A stretch of 64,000 nucleotides of DNA from Nemopilema nomurai (lineage: Eukaryota; Cnidaria; Scyphozoa; Rhizostomeae; Rhizostomatidae), in contig ML133366.1 in assembly GCA_003864495.1 (NCBI GenBank), positions 208,052 to 272,051 of the forward strand, given 5' to 3'. Position 1 is the stretch's first letter. Each line of letters starts with the position of its first letter. Position numbers and translations under genes: made by a program. The notes beneath the pieces are model-generated. The model saw only the letters and a list, made by a program, of their open reading frames with translations. It searched no databases and had not been told where the DNA came from. Shown piece after piece: positions 21,388 through 34,651 of this stretch.

Positions 21388-23471
21388 GTGTTATGCTGTA
21401 TTTTAAGATTTGAAACCTGGAATTACAAGCTGAATTTTGCAAGCTATGAGAAGAATTTACCAGATCTATTCAAGCCGGAGCTTGGGAGACTAAAAGATTT
21501 TGAACTGGACGTGAAATTCAAACCTGATGCGAAAATAAACTTTTACAAAGCAAGAGCTGTTCCTTTTGCGCTTCAGGAAGATTTAGCTCAAGTATACGAG
21601 GCGGGAATCAGGCGTGGTGTTTGGCAAAGAATCAAGCTCAATGAGTACGGTACACCAGTGGTACCCATCTGTAAACATTTGCTTCCGGGACAGACAAAAT
21701 CTAAACTAAGAGCTTGTGGAGATCACTCTGTTACCATCAATGCACAATTAACACACCAACATCCAATGCCAACACCGGAACACCTGATGCAAAAGATTGA
21801 TCTAGCTGACGCATATAACCAGATTGCACTGGGCCCAGAATCATAAAAAGGCTTGCTTTGAGTACGCATCAAGGTGTTCTGCTTCAGATGCGCCTTCTAT
21901 GTGGAATAAACGCAGCCTTGGATATTTCCAAGAAATAATGGATCAACTAACAAGGACCTACCAAGCGTTTCAGTTTATCTAGATGACATACTGGTCAGCG
22001 GTTTAACTGCAGAAGAGCACCTAACAAACTTGAAAGGGTTGTTTAAGCGACTTAGTGAGAAAGGACTACATTGTCGTTTTGAAAGGTGCTTATTCGAAAA
22101 GCCATACGTTGAGTAGCAGGGACATCTGTTATCTAGCCCAAGTAATAGCAAAAAGTTCTTAGGTTGATGCTGTTTTGAAGATTCCTGCAGCCAATGATTT
22201 TTTTGGTCTACAACCATGTCTAGGATCAGTACCGTTCTACAACGAGTTCCTGTCTAACTTGTCCACACTTATAGAACCGCTTTACAGGCTGACAAAGAAA
22301 GAGGTACCATGGGAATGGGGTGTCAAGGAACAAACAGCATTTGACAAAGTCAAAACAATGCTGCGCAATGATACAGTTCTTGCGCATTTTGACCCATTGC
22401 TGCCCATTGGAACAGCATGTGATGCATCAACTGTTGGTAAAGATGGCAGAGAGCGACCTATAGCAAATGCACAAAAACATTAACTGAGACGCGCAAAACT
22501 ATGGCCAGATACATAAATAGACTTAGCAATTATATTTGCTCTCAGCAAGTTCCATCATTTCCTTTATGGAAGGAAGTTTGTTTCAATAATGGACCACATG
22601 CCATTACTTACATTTATTTGGTCCTACAAAGGCAATGGCATCACTAGCCGCCAACTGTCTAGCAAGATGGGCACTGATCAGTCAATACAAGTATACCATC
22701 GTGTATAGGTAGACTTTGGGCCACGGTAATGCTGATGCACTAAGTCGTCTGCCGATGGGGCCAGATACTCAGTTAGACGGAAGGAAAAGTGGTGCTCATG
22801 CAGGTTGCATATGTACCGTCAGCAAACAGTCCAACGCAGCAGTTCCATGGGTAATCTCAAATAAAAACAGATAGAGACCGAGTACTTGCAACTGTAGTGC
22901 AGTATACAAGAGTGGGTTGGCCTTTCAGCAAGACACAGGAAGTTAACACTAACAGTGAAAGCATGCTTTATAAAGTATATGCTTTTAAGAAAATCCGTGC
23001 GTCACTGTCAGTAGCAGATGGATGCTTGTTCTATGGAGCATGTGTGGTGATTCCAATCAGTCTACAAGCGCAAGTGGTGGAGATTCTTCATCTATGATAT
23101 TTTGGCATAAAAGAGCTTGCCAGACCTGCTGTCCATTGGCCTGGGATTAAAGCGAGTATTGCTGATGTTAGTCGAGCTTGTCAAGCATGTGCTGAGCATC
23201 AAAATCTACCATCCAAACCATCTGTTCATCCTTGGATGTTCTATAAGAAACCATGGAGGCTCCTGCACGTAGACCACGCTATTTGCACTTTGGGATCAAA
23301 TTGGCTGTTGCTGACGGACTCATACTCCAATTATCGGTGTATCCAGATTATATCGTACAAAACAAGGAACGCCGCAATGTGCAGAGGACACACAACAAAG
23401 AACACAAACACCAGGGACAAACATTTTATACCTTGAAAAGGAAACCAGAAAGTCTCAGAGGAAGTGATTGA
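21388..23471 (+). pseudogene. Ty3/Gypsy-type pol remnant
   Basis: The order is reverse transcriptase, RNase H, integrase. The RT start is seen at 21470-21840 (ARAVPFALQEDL, GTPVVPI and KIDLADAYNQI). RNase H connection follows at 22225-22480 (FYNEFLSNLSTLIEPLY and PWEWGVKEQ). An integrase zinc region and the start of the core lie at 23100-23340 (ELARPAVHWPGI, SRACQACAEHQ and WRLLHVDHA). Several stops and shifts break it, for example the stop at 21844 and losses around 21850-22175. I see no long terminal repeats. This is an old retrotransposon copy. Confidence 0.75.
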
Positions 23472-23577
23472 CTAAAAGGTGTTATACAATTAAATCGAAA
23501 CAGCTGTTAACTGAAAAATCTGTTAAAAATTCAATGTTCAGAAAATTTTGAAAATTTTTCATATAAATCCAAAATAA

Positions 23578-23655
23578 GCCAAATTTTTGGCCAAATCCAA
23601 ATCATATTTTGAAAGCCAAATTTTTGGCCAAATCCAAATCATATTTTGAAAGCCA
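23578..23655 (+). repeat. Tandem duplication of a 37-40 bp unit
   Basis: The unit beginning gccaaatttttggccaaatc and ending catattttgaaa occurs twice in a row, and partial further units flank it. It lies at the junction between the two opposed Gypsy remnants. Confidence 0.75.
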
Positions 23656-23692
23656 AACAAGTTTTCATAAATCCAAATTTCTGGAATTTGCA

Positions 23693-25720
23693 TTAGAAAA
23701 ATCCAAACTGGCAACCCTGCTTGTGACCCTCTTCACTTACAACTCGGCCAAAGTACCAAACTTCTTTCTGGAACATGTGACACTTTGATGGTTTCACACC
23801 GTGTTCTCCCAGTCTTCTCAGTACAGTGCCAACATTGTAAATGTGTTCTTCAAAAGTTTTGGAGTAGACAATCACATCATCTAAATATGGAGTGCATATC
23901 TTGTCTATCTGATAACCAAGGTGGCACATTGATTAGACAAAAGGGTATTCTAATCCATTTTTACAGCCTCCATGGTGTAATAAAGGCTGTGAATGCTCTA
24001 CTATCTGTGTGGACGAAGCCCTGATGGTAGACCTTACCTTGATCTAAGACACTGAACCATTTATTACTTGCTACGTTTTCTAGTGTTTCCTGTACTCTAG
24101 GGATTAGATGTCGGTCTGGTATTATACGGCGATTTAGTTCCATGTAGTCTACAGAAAGTCTTAGCTGACCACACTTTTTCCGCAGGCAAACCATGGGTCT
24201 ACTGTATGGTGATGTAGACTTCTTGATGCAACCACGGTTCAGTAAATCTACTACAAATGCCTAGATCTCGGGATAGAGGGGATGTGGCACCGACATATAT
24301 GACTTTTGGTATATCTCTCACCTCTATCTTTAACTGAAGGCCTGGTATACAACCCACATCCTGATCATCTTTGGCAAACAACGCCGATTCCTCTTTGAGC
24401 ATTCTTGTTGCTACACCTTTCTGAGCTTCTGCAAGACTTTAACCCAGACTGTAAACTTCCCCTACTATTATCAGTAATTTTGAACTAAAGTGACTGACTG
24501 TACCAGTTGTAAGCTACCCAATGGTAATCTTCCTCTTAGATCAACGGCATGTTTTCTTCCATTGTAAACATCAAGGCTAACTAAATGGCATGAACCTCTT
24601 TTCAAATACAACAATGATGACTGAATTTCCAATCCTTAAGGGATATCTTCAACTTCTGGTTCGAAATGTACTGGAGTTGTCCCTTCTGTTATGAAACACC
24701 TCACTCTGCACTTGATGGTAACACTCTAATTTCTAGGAACAACTACAGTCTTTCTTTGATTATTGACTGTCCCCAGCATTTCGTCAAGTCTAGAACTTAA
24801 ACAGGTCACTAAAGGGCTCAGTTTGTTTTCTGACAGTTCTGGGAAACTCTTACCAACTGCGTTAGAAAAATTGCAATACTCTGATAATCCTTTGTCAACT
24901 ATTAAACCACATTACAACCAATGAGTGATTGTTCTATTTCATCTCGTGTAACTAGCATGGGCACAATAATTGAACTGTCATTCTTGTGTTGGCCTAATTC
25001 AAACTTTAACTCCAGAAAACCCCAAAAAGGAATGTATGTTCCATTTGCCGCGGTTTTGCTTAGATCTTGACCCTCCCCTAATATTCACTAACATTCTTCA
25101 CTTCTACTGATGGAAAGTTTCTTTTCAGCAATTTTTTTGAAACAATGAAAAGTTGGGCACCAGTGTCCCACAGCACATTTACTTGCCTCGCATTTAAATA
25201 AACATTTAAAAATAGCGGCGTCCCATCAAAATAACAACTTTGGCATGCTCTTTGGGTGTTCAATGGCTTTGGAAAAGAGTCTGCACTTGACTTTTCTTAT
25301 AAAATCTTTTTAGTTCTAACTGCTTGATTGCAGAGCACAATATTTTGTGATTTTTCCCATGTGAAATTTGACATTGCTTTGTACAATATATCACTTGTCT
25401 GCACTGAGAACATCTTCTTACTTTTTCTTTATAAATTTCTTTGCTGCAAAACATGCATTTTTGTTGTGAAAGGGGTCTGGTCACGTTCTGGGTCTATCTG
25501 GTGCCCCTTCTCGACAGACTCCCCTCTTTTCCCTGTGCCTGCCTTTTCCTTTGTGGACAATTTTGCTTGGAGTGCTCCTCTGAACCACAACTAAAACAAT
25601 GGTTACAAGATTTTTCTTTGCCCTTCTGCTCCCACATTATCCCTGTTTTTCTTCTGATACAAACTGGAGTTGTTGTATTGACTTCTCTTTTGATTAGCAA
25701 AAACCCTATCCAATTTCTAA
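23693..25720 (-). pseudogene. Ty3/Gypsy-type gag-pol remnant with MYND-like finger
   Basis: Read on -, the order is a CCHC zinc knuckle (CFSCGSEEHSKQNC, about 25590), a MYND-like finger (CMFCSKEI, then CSQCRQVIYCTKQCQISH, then HKILC, about 25455-25330), an aspartic protease site (WDTGAQ, about 25160), then reverse transcriptase pieces at 24402-23693 (GQLRLSVDYMELNRR and the catalytic-type YLDDVIVYSK). Between 25077 and 24403 the frame is lost. The RT ends abruptly at the 37-40 bp repeat junction. The CCHC and protease around it argue that the MYND-like finger is part of the gag-pol line rather than a host gene. Stops and frameshifts show it is dead. Confidence 0.7.
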
Positions 25721-25989
25721 CTCAAACTATTTATCTGAACTTTCATTGCTTCCACTTTTGTTTGCAATTTTCCAGCTTTTGGTTCTCTCTTTGATTTATT
25801 AACAGCACTTTTATCACAAAATCCTGTTTATAATTTCAAATTAGTGACAAAAATAAATTTGAACAGGGCATTTGAACAGTTTTTCATATTTGGAATAAAA
25901 TATTATCTGAGTATGACCAGTAGTGGTGACAATGAGTGAATTGACTGTAAGCATAATCTTTTTTTTACAGTACAAAAAGGTTAAGCAAA

Positions 25990-28900
25990 GCATTGTTGTT
26001 CACTTTTTCCTTTTTTCAATTGGACTGTTATCTACCTCTGTCCAAATAGTTTTTGCTTGCCTTTTCTTTCCTTTGGTATTTCCAGGGACAAGTGTGATTT
26101 TCTTTTGTACTCTTATTGAGTTATCATTATATCCAAAACTCCTTAAATCTGGGTTATCGCTTCTGTGTACAATTTTCCTTTGATAGCCAAAATACTCCTC
26201 GATTGGATCTTGACAAAATTTTTCTGTCAAGATATAACCAACATCAAGCAAGTTTTTTCAATTACAGCCATCATGGAATGAACAGTCATTTGAATACGCT
26301 CATGGGTTTGTGATGAGACAAACATTCTTGCTATCTCAGCTCTGGAGTATTTTCTGTCTTTTCTATTGTCAATACTGGATTTCCATTCTGCAAAGAAATT
26401 CAAAAAATCTTTTTCAAGCCATGTTAGCCGTTAATCATTTCTGTCTGTAAAGGGTTGGAGGTCTGGTTTCAGCTTGGCTTTTTGGTTCTGTTCAGTTCCG
26501 TTCATTCATGCAGTCAAAAAACATGTCCATAAGTTTGCACAAGTTGGCAGTTTCTTTTGCTTCAGGGGGGCCAAATTCACTTAGAACTGCTGCCATCTTT
26601 GAGCTTAGAACTTGAACAGCCAAATTAACTCTCCTTCTTGCAAAGCTTTTCAGGCACACATGCTCGTATGTAAGTTTTGGCAAGAGCTTTAGATCCCGAT
26701 CAAGGTCAGAAAAGTAGGCATCTTTGACATGTTTCCATAGAAGTGTTGCTCTGTTATTCCATAAATATCTGGAGCACTTTCCAGCACCAGAATGTGACAA
26801 ACAATTCCTTGTGGTTATGATCAAATGAGGTGCATCTGACAAAAAATATGTATCTAGATGGATTAAATATGTTTATTGTTCTGTGAATAATATTTTTGTC
26901 ACAATTTCCGTCAATTTTGGAATGGAGGCGATAGAATCCTCGATTTGGAGATGCTCCATCTGAAACTGCAGCAATCACAAACAGATTACAGGAAAGTTCT
27001 AAGATATATACAGCTTCCCACAACAAGGCCATGATTTGTGCACTAGTAACACCATTTGTTGCAAAATAGGCTAGCAGAAATTCTAAATTTGTTGCCACCC
27101 CTCGAACCATAAATGTAAGAACATGTGTTGCCAAAGAGTCAGTTTTTTCAAGGTGAGCAAAGTTGATATTTGGATCACCAAGATCTGTAAAGCCAATTAG
27201 CTCCCCAGAAACCTTATCAAATCCAAGATTTGACTGAATTTTCACTTCATCTAGTAAGATGACAATATGCCGTTGATTACTAGTCAATGTAGATGTCTTA
27301 TCATTTAATTCTTTTATCACACGACGGTTAAAGCCACATTTCAGTTTTACCCAATTCTTATAATCCCTTAGTATCCTTTGACTGGGTAATCAGAGTAGAT
27401 TTGACTTTCTCAGCTCATCATAACATGCAGCAGATTTTGAGGCAAGTGATAGACAATATCTGATGATCATTGGGTGGTATCTAGCTCCCTCTTTTGATGT
27501 CCTCAATAACTTCTTTTGCTCTTGCCAGAACAGGTTCATGAAAGGAGTTATCTGTGTGCCATTTTCTTTCATGATCTTTACTAAGTCAGACTGAAGATCA
27601 TCATTAACAACAACTGATGAGTTTTCTATTTCAGCCTTTAATTTCTCGATTTTTTCCTCAAGAACTGCACATTTCAACCTTTGTTCTTTGTGGGTTTGTG
27701 GTAGATATTGGTGTATTTTTCTTTGCAGGTGTTTGCAAATTAAGCTTTGTCCTTTCTTCATATTTGGACAACTTTTTCATTAGCTTCTCACAAGCAACAC
27801 ATTGAGATGTATCAGATAACATTTCACAGTTTATGCTTCTCATATATTCTGTCCTTCTGTATGATTCAAATTCATCTGGAAGAGGATCCAATCTCCCTGG
27901 AATTACATGATTCACCAATTCACCATGAATATGTCTATCATTGATGGCATTACAAATTTGGTATTCACATAAGGTAGTTATAAGTTGCGTAACAGTAATG
28001 TTAGACATGGACCGCCTGTTTTCCAAATAAATTTCATGATCCTCAGGTAAGTTCCAAGCAAAAACAGTTATGGAAAAACCAAAGCTGTCATCTATGATGA
28101 TTTCAAACTTAGGAATAAGTGCATCTTGAACCCAAAGTCTTAAAATCCATTTGTCTTCATGGCTTTTTACTTCCCATCCTTCTAAGCTGAGTTTGTGTGT
28201 ACGGTCGCAAATTTCTTTGAAAGTCTTGTAAGCCTTTTGTCCTGAAATTGTGCTACTTTTAACCACACGTGGTTTCCTTGGTTGCCTTGGCTTTGTTTCC
28301 GTATGGCAGCTCTTGACTGGAAAATTTAGGGTAGGAATTGCACCTTTCTTCAAAAACTTCTCTGTCATTTTCTTCGAAGCGACTGTTGATAAGAAATACA
28401 GATTCAGGACTACAATCTTGAGATGTTGGGTACCTTTTTCAATGTCATTTGTAGTCACACATAATTAACAATATCCTTGTACTACCATATAAAATTTTCC
28501 ATAATAGTTTGCGAATGAAGTTTCTACTATTTCATGAAGATTACTGCATAAGAAGAACGATTTTAAATCGAACGGTTGGTGCAGTTCTGCAGGCTAACAC
28601 CAATACTTTTGTGCTCGAAGCCGCCCCTGAATCTAGATCTGGGGTGACCTACAAATGAAAATTCTAATTTGTATACTTCCGTGTTGGAAGGGTTTGAGCA
28701 CTCTAACAAAGTCATATCTGACTTCAAAAAAGTACGTTATCTTTAAAAAACACTTGACAAGACTTACTTTCGTTCAGATCCTCCACTTTGAAGTGTTTTT
28801 CACAAATGTGCACTGTGTCATTTTGAATTTGTTTCTTCAAGGACTTATCAACCACCCTATTTTTCATTATACAATTCAGTATCTGAGATCGCCATTCCGC

Positions 28901-29172
28901 ATGAAATTTGTCACTTGCAGCCGGCAATTTAAAAATGCTTACGCCTTTCCATCGTCGTGATAGGCCACAACCAGGAACAGCACAGTTAGCGCCAGGCATA
29001 GTAGTGAATTTGCTCTTACCGAAGGTTTTCGTGCGCGATACACAACAACCAAACCAATTAGGCCGGGAAAAATAGTTCACCTTCGCGATCACATGACAGG
29101 TGTAACGGTGGCTCAAAGACTTTGCGCTTGTATGTTTGCCACCTTCCAGACCAATGTTTTCTATTGACTATG
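25990..29172 (-). mobile_element. P element, copy 1 (one end preserved)
   Basis: The 5' end of the element is at 29172. Read on -, it starts catagtcaatag, close to the catagttaatagagg end of copy 2. The other end is not seen; coding stops near 26000 and a Gypsy remnant follows, so the 3' part is lost. The sequence outside the preserved end is a Pao/BEL remnant, which this P element therefore entered. Confidence 0.7.
26000..28999 (-). pseudogene. THAP P-element transposase, copy 1
   Basis: The start codon is at 28999 (MPGANCAVPGC). The THAP finger is complete (CAVPGC, FKLPAA, HICEKHF) and ends at a GTAAGT donor near 28757; the acceptor is near 28397 (cttatcaacag). The next exon carries VNHVIPGRLDPL and a coiled coil, followed by RYHPMIIRYCLSLASKS, a hallmark stretch of P transposases. 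The catalytic part follows in pieces: VILLDEVKIQSNL, DLGDPN and AVSDGASPNR, SDAPHL at 26840, and FCQDPIEEYFGYQR near 26210. P transposase is a GTP-dependent RNase H-fold enzyme. Frameshifts near 27760, 27330 and 26830 disable it. About 75 percent of the length aligns by eye with copy 2. Confidence 0.8.
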
Positions 29173-31230
29173 TTCTATCACAGCAAAAGTTCTTTTCCAA
29201 GAGATTTGTATTGATAAGTTAGGCTGGGATGACCCCATACCAGAAGACAAAGTTATAATGTGGAATGCATGGCTAGATGATCTCAACACAGTGAAATAAA
29301 TTACTTTGCCCAGATGTTTTTGATGAGAGTGAAGGAGAGATTCTCAGAGGCCAGATACATGGCTTTGGTGATGTTAGTAAAAAAGCCTACTGTGCTGTGG
29401 TGTATCTAGTGTATGAAACATCAAAGGGAGTGTACACAACCCTGCTTTGTTCAAAAACAAGAGTAGCACCGCACCAATGAAAGAATTAGCCATTCCAAGG
29501 CTTGAGCTTTTGTCAGATAGGATTCTTGCGGTGCTTGTGGATACTGTAACTAAAGCCCTGAGTTCCGAAATCAATATAGATTGTGTTCTGTACTGGCTTG
29601 ACAGCAAGACAGCCTTGTATTGGGTGAACAATAATGGTGAGTGGAAACAGTGGATGCAGTTTCGAGTGGCAGAAAAGTTGACTATCAAAGAAGGAAGACT
29701 GGGGACATGTGGTTGGAAAGGAAAACCCTGCAGATCTAGGTTCCAGGGGAGTAAATGTTAGTCAGCTCTGGAACAGTGATTAGTGATGGGAAGGCCCACT
29801 ATGGTTAAGAAAAGGGAAAGACAGCTGGCCAAAGGGATTGATTTTGGAAGACTCGGAGGAAGTGAAAAGTGAGAAAAAGAACGTAAATGCAAATATTACA
29901 GTGGCAGAAACACCCTTAGGAGTAAGCCAAGTGATTGACATCAACATATACAGCTCTCTAAGAAAGCTACTCAGAGTAACAGCTTGGGTTAAAAGGTTAG
30001 TTGAGAATGTTAGAGCAAAAAGAGAAGGAATTGATTCGAATTTAGGAAGTCTGGATGTAAAAGAAATGGCAAATGCTGAAAGATTGTGGATACAGAAAGT
30101 CTAGTCTACTTTAAAAGAAGACTCATCTTTCAAAAAAGGTACCAAATCAGCTTGGAATTGTGGAAATGGAAGGCATTTTGGTATGTATGAGCAGATTCGA
30201 GAGATCGGATTTGAGTTTAGAGTCCAAATACTCCATTTACCTTCCAAAGGTCCATAAATTGGCAGAACTATTTGTAGAGGATTGTCGTCTTATAGTTTTA
30301 CATTGTAGAGTAAAAGCAACCTTGGCAGAACTCAGATCTAGGTTCTGCGTCTCCAAGGGATGACAATTTGTGAAAAAGTGCTAAAGCGTTGTTTTATTTG
30401 CAGAAAACTTGAAGCAAATGCATTTCATCCTCCACCAACAGCGGCAATGCCAGAATACAGCGTAACACAAGCTGCACCATTCAGCAATGTTGGCATTGAC
30501 TTCGCTGGACCACTGTTTTAAAAGAAAAGCATGGTGAGTACAGAAATGTTTACATCTGTTTATTTGTTCGTTGTGTGACAAGGACTTTACATCTTGAATT
30601 AGTGGATGATCTTTCTGCTCCTGCATTCTTAAATTGCTTACGTAGATTGTTCTAAGCTCTTAAATAAGTTCTTTGACAGTCAAGCTGTGAAGGATTTTCT
30701 GGAAACACGAAGAGTGAAGTGGAAATTTAACATAGAATTAAGTCCATGGCAAGGCAGGCATTATGAACGTATGGTAAGAGGCATAAAGAGGTGCCTAAAA
30801 AGGTTTTGGGCAATGCAAAGATTTCCTTTGATGAACTCAGTACTGTATTGTGTAAAGTTGAATGTGTTCTAAACTCACGACCACTTTCATACATGTCTGA
30901 TGAGGCTGATGGTGAAGTTTTGACTCCATTACATTTGTTAATTGGAAATAGATTATCTTTACCAACAGGAATAGAAAGTAATTGCAAAATAAATAGCACT
31001 AAAGTCATAATGTTGTTTCTAAACGTTTCTTACATCTAACAAGATTATTAAGTCACTTCTGGAATAGGTGGAGACGGGAGTACATTGTAAATTTGAGAGA
31101 GACTCATAAATTGAACAACATTAAGTCAGTTGACATCAATCCAGGAGATGTTGCCTTGGTGCATGAAGATATCTCAAAGAGAGCCCAGTGGGAAATTGCT
31201 GTTGTAGAGGAGCTTATCAGAGGGAAATAA
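29173..31230 (+). pseudogene. Pao/BEL-type retrotransposon remnant
   Basis: Pieces follow the Pao/BEL order. The RT/RNase H linker is at 29190-29460 (CIDKLGWDDPIPEDKV), RNase H-like at 29465-29690 (AIPRLELLSDRILAVL and WLDSKTALYW), an integrase zinc region at 30225-30410 (KATLAELRSRF and RCFICRKL), an integrase core at 30490-30530 (NVGIDFAGPL) and 30740-30960 (SPWQGRHYERMVRGIKR and LNSRPLSY), and a C-terminal stretch at 31050-31225 (VETHK-type region, DVALVHED). Many stops and shifts are present. No LTR pair was found. The left side is cut by the P element end at 29172. Confidence 0.75.
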
Positions 31231-31521
31231 TCGTTGGGAAATAATCGTTTTTATACAGTTTTCTGCTTATTTAAGAACTTTCATTTATACCACGTTTGTT
31301 TTAATTCTGCATATAATATGTATTTTGTCAAATTAGGTAATTTGTTAATGATTGGTCAAGTTTATAGTATCCTAGTAACCAACCAACTTCGAAGTAGGAG
31401 AGTAACTCGTATAAGTCACGAGGTTTTGAGTCATACCGAGTCATACTGATTCATGCTGATTGCACATGCTTTTTTGTTAGAATGAGATTGTACGAATTGA
31501 ACCAAGTAGAGGTCGTATTTT

Positions 31522-32185
31522 ATGAGTGTCTCTTCGTTTCAACTTAATTTCTTTATCGAACTAGCTTGGTTGGGGAATATTCTCCAACATAAAGGTAGCG
31601 AGTTTCTAAACAAGGATTTTCAACAAATATTAAAGAAGCAGAAAATCGGATTTTATACAGCCAACATTGAAGTTAAAGCAGCAATTGTGGAGCGATTGAA
31701 CAGGACGTTGAAAGGTCGCATGTAGCGATATTTTACAGCACAAAATACTCTACGATATATTGACAATCTTCAAGACTTTGTTTCATCATATAATCTGAGG
31801 TTAATGCTAAAAATTTTATCACAATAAGGAATAGGTTGTTCCCAGAAGTAAAAAAGGGACGTAGACTAAAAAACTACATTGTTGGAGATAAAGTAAGATT
31901 AAGGTTGGAGATTATGTTAGATTAAGCTTGAAGAAGAGATTATTTAAAAAGGGGTACTTGGAAAATTATACTGAGGAAATAGTTAAGATTTCTAAAGTGT
32001 ATGACGCTAGAAGACCAACAATGTATGAAGTTGAAGATTTGAAGGGTGGAAAAATGTCTGATCATTTTTACAAAGAAGAGTTAGAAAGAGTATACTTACC
32101 CAAGACATTTGTGGTTGAGGACATATTAAAACGCAAGAAGCAGCGGGGAAAAAATCTCTTTTAAATAAGGTGGCGAGGGCATCCA
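31522..32185 (+). pseudogene. Polinton integrase remnant
   Basis: The second half of a retroviral-type integrase core is seen at 31570-31725 (GSEFLNKDFQQILKK and AAIVERLNRTLKGRM). The Glu of the DDE triad is present, but the second Asp, normally in a DKGTEF-like motif, reads His (HKGSEF). A C-terminal chromodomain-like part follows at 31905-32165 (KKGYLENYTEEIVKI and PTMYEVEDL). Frame changes occur near 31725 and 31925. It would insert the element DNA; this copy is dead. Confidence 0.7.
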
Positions 32186-32229
32186 CTATCATTTGATGAG
32201 TGGGTCGAAGAAGGACAATTGGAGGCAAT

Positions 32230-33250
32230 ATGATTTATAAAGATTTTGACTTGGTTCTCCCATCAGGGTTTAGCGATGATGTTAACAAACTAGTTGATTA
32301 TAGAGTGATGTTACCACACGTGATAAAGCTAAATCCTAAACGAAAATGGGAAATGGCATTGCTTCAGATGATTTTGTCCGATAGAGGGTTGGAGAGCTTG
32401 CATGATAAATATTGATTTACTCTATCATATAAATATGCAGTGATGACTGATCAAAGTGGTGTCATAGTTAAATTAAGGGAAGTTGATGATGTTTCAATTC
32501 AGACAAATTATCTCAGTGAAAAAGCTCTCGAAACAAAAGATAATGTAGTAATCTTTAAATAATTGAAGCAGTTGCTTAACGAAAGAGTATTAAATTATAC
32601 AAATTTTGGATAGGCTGTTAAAATTTTTGTCGATGTGAGTTTAATCAATGGAAGAGTTGAAACCCAGACGATTTTGGACACTGGTTATTGGGAAGTACCT
32701 GGTGAGGAGACGTCCATACTGCAATCAGGAGCATAGTCATGAATTTTTCAAGACCATCAGCCTATTTGGTGAAGGTGATCTTGAAATAACAAAACCAACA
32801 AACAAAGCACTTAATCTTGATGTGCTGAAGATTCCAAAATACAAATAACACGATAACATCTTTCGTGAACAATACATGGAATCAAACAATCAAACGGTGA
32901 AAGATAGTAGAGTTAAATGTAAGCTGAGGACAAGGGATGGTATACACTTTAATCCAGAATCAGCTATTAATGTTAAATGTGACGTTTTGGAAAGTAACAT
33001 CCTAGCAGGACTTGACAAGAAGGGAGTTTTGCGAAAGTTCACATTGTATGACATGCGCATTGACACATATGTCTAATACTTTGAACCAAAGAATATCATA
33101 TTTACACCAATAGAAAACTTGCAATTCCAACAGATATAAATCAAGTTGGCAGATGATGAAGATAAGTCTATAAAACTAACATCATTCTATTCACCACAGC
33201 AATATATTGGAGTAACATCAATTACTTTGAAGATAAGACCTGTGATATGA
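32230..33250 (+). pseudogene. Polinton capsid-associated-type protein remnant
   Basis: The beginning (DFDLVLPSGFSDDVNKL, KLNPKRKWEMALLQM) resembles the start of a conserved protein often found next to integrase in invertebrate Polintons, whose N-terminus has an LPSNSS-like motif and a WEV/WEM motif. Further pieces lie at 32640-32740 and 32876-33250 (CDVLESNILAGL and YIGVTSITLKI). It is broken by several frameshifts. A penton-like or other virion role is a guess. Confidence 0.45.
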
Positions 33251-33260
33251 GTAACAAAAA

Positions 33261-34441
33261 TTGCTTAACGTTAACCAGAAGAAGCTTAAATCTACCAATC
33301 TACAAAACTCTATAAAAAATGTTGAAAAATGGAGTAAGATTGGATTTGTTTTATTTCCGAAGAAAGAAACAAGTATTAATAAAGGTCTCTTTGCTGTATG
33401 TTTAGATCTCATATTCAGTGAAAACCGCATCCCATTACTAGACTTTGTAATTTCCTATAAAGATGAGCGGATTGTCAAGGTACAGTTACAACATCTGAGA
33501 TAAACACAATCAACATAAAAATTTTCGATTGGGAAACATTGTAAGATATATCAGATAAATTTGAAAACAAGTGTCATATTGAACTATTATTTACCGAACA
33601 TGATTAACAACTTTAACATAACGTGCTCGCTTGAAAGAGATGGTGAAGGTTTTAGTTCAAATATTAAGTCGAAAGACCCACTTCATCTACATGGAAAATT
33701 GGAAGTTGCCTAAGAGGAAATGATTTCAGAGTTAAGTAATAGAATTGTATTTAGCCATGAAAATCATGTGGATGGTTTGGTTGAGTATTGGCAAAATGCA
33801 GTGGCGTTTAAAATTAGTTCCACAAAAGTTGGATATGATGATATAAGGTTGAGGCAAGTACTTTCCACCGAATACACAAGAAAGTGGAATGAAGCTGCTG
33901 ATCAGCGAGATCATTATTTGATCTTAAGAAAACTACCACAAATTCTTTGAGACTCTGATGAAAATACAACTCACAATTTTACAATGCATGGGATGGTCTC
34001 AATTTTAATCGACGATCTTAGAAAACAAGAGGGAGGCATGAAAGCAAGGGTAAAAGCCCTTGGAATCAGTTTGGAGGGAATGCCATAGTTTTCAGTTTTT
34101 AACAATTGGAAGATAAAGATTGAATTTCCTAGGTATGTTAAGATGCTTGCTATTGGTAAAGATCTTTGCAAGCGACTTGGCTTTATTAACAATCTTAAAG
34201 AAATGAATAGAAACGGGTATACAGTGTTTAGACAAAACGCCGTTTTTATCTCTTGTCCGTTTATGGGGCAATTTAAAGATCGACCTCTTGTTGATTATCA
34301 ATACAGTAGAATTGAATCCATTTCATACATTCTCAGTGATGAAGACTTTCAGATCAATTCTGAAGGGAAGAATATGTCTATATATCGCAGTCTGCTAGAC
34401 TACAGAATAGTTGGGTCAGTTACCACACCACACCATTATTG
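33261..34441 (+). pseudogene. Unrecognised Polinton gene remnant
   Basis: Open pieces lie at 33261-33503, 33600-33950 and 34143-34442 (for example IVFSHENHVDGLVEYWQNA and QYSRIESISYIL). I do not recognise the family. Its place between integrase and the capsid-like frame suggests another structural Polinton gene. Confidence 0.35.
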
Positions 34442-34651
34442 ATAGCAAATCTTTGACTTCTGTGAAGGGGATAACCTCTGTTAAGGGGGGCGTAGGAGGG
34501 TGCTACCTAAGTATAAGACACCTGTTGGTAGACATAGTAGACTAGATAAAGCTATAAAAGGCGGTAGTCGTCGTGGAAATCGTACTCAAGCGAGAAGTGT
34601 TGAATTGCGAAAAGCTTTGCTGAAGGAATTATTGAAGAAAAGGTTGATAAA

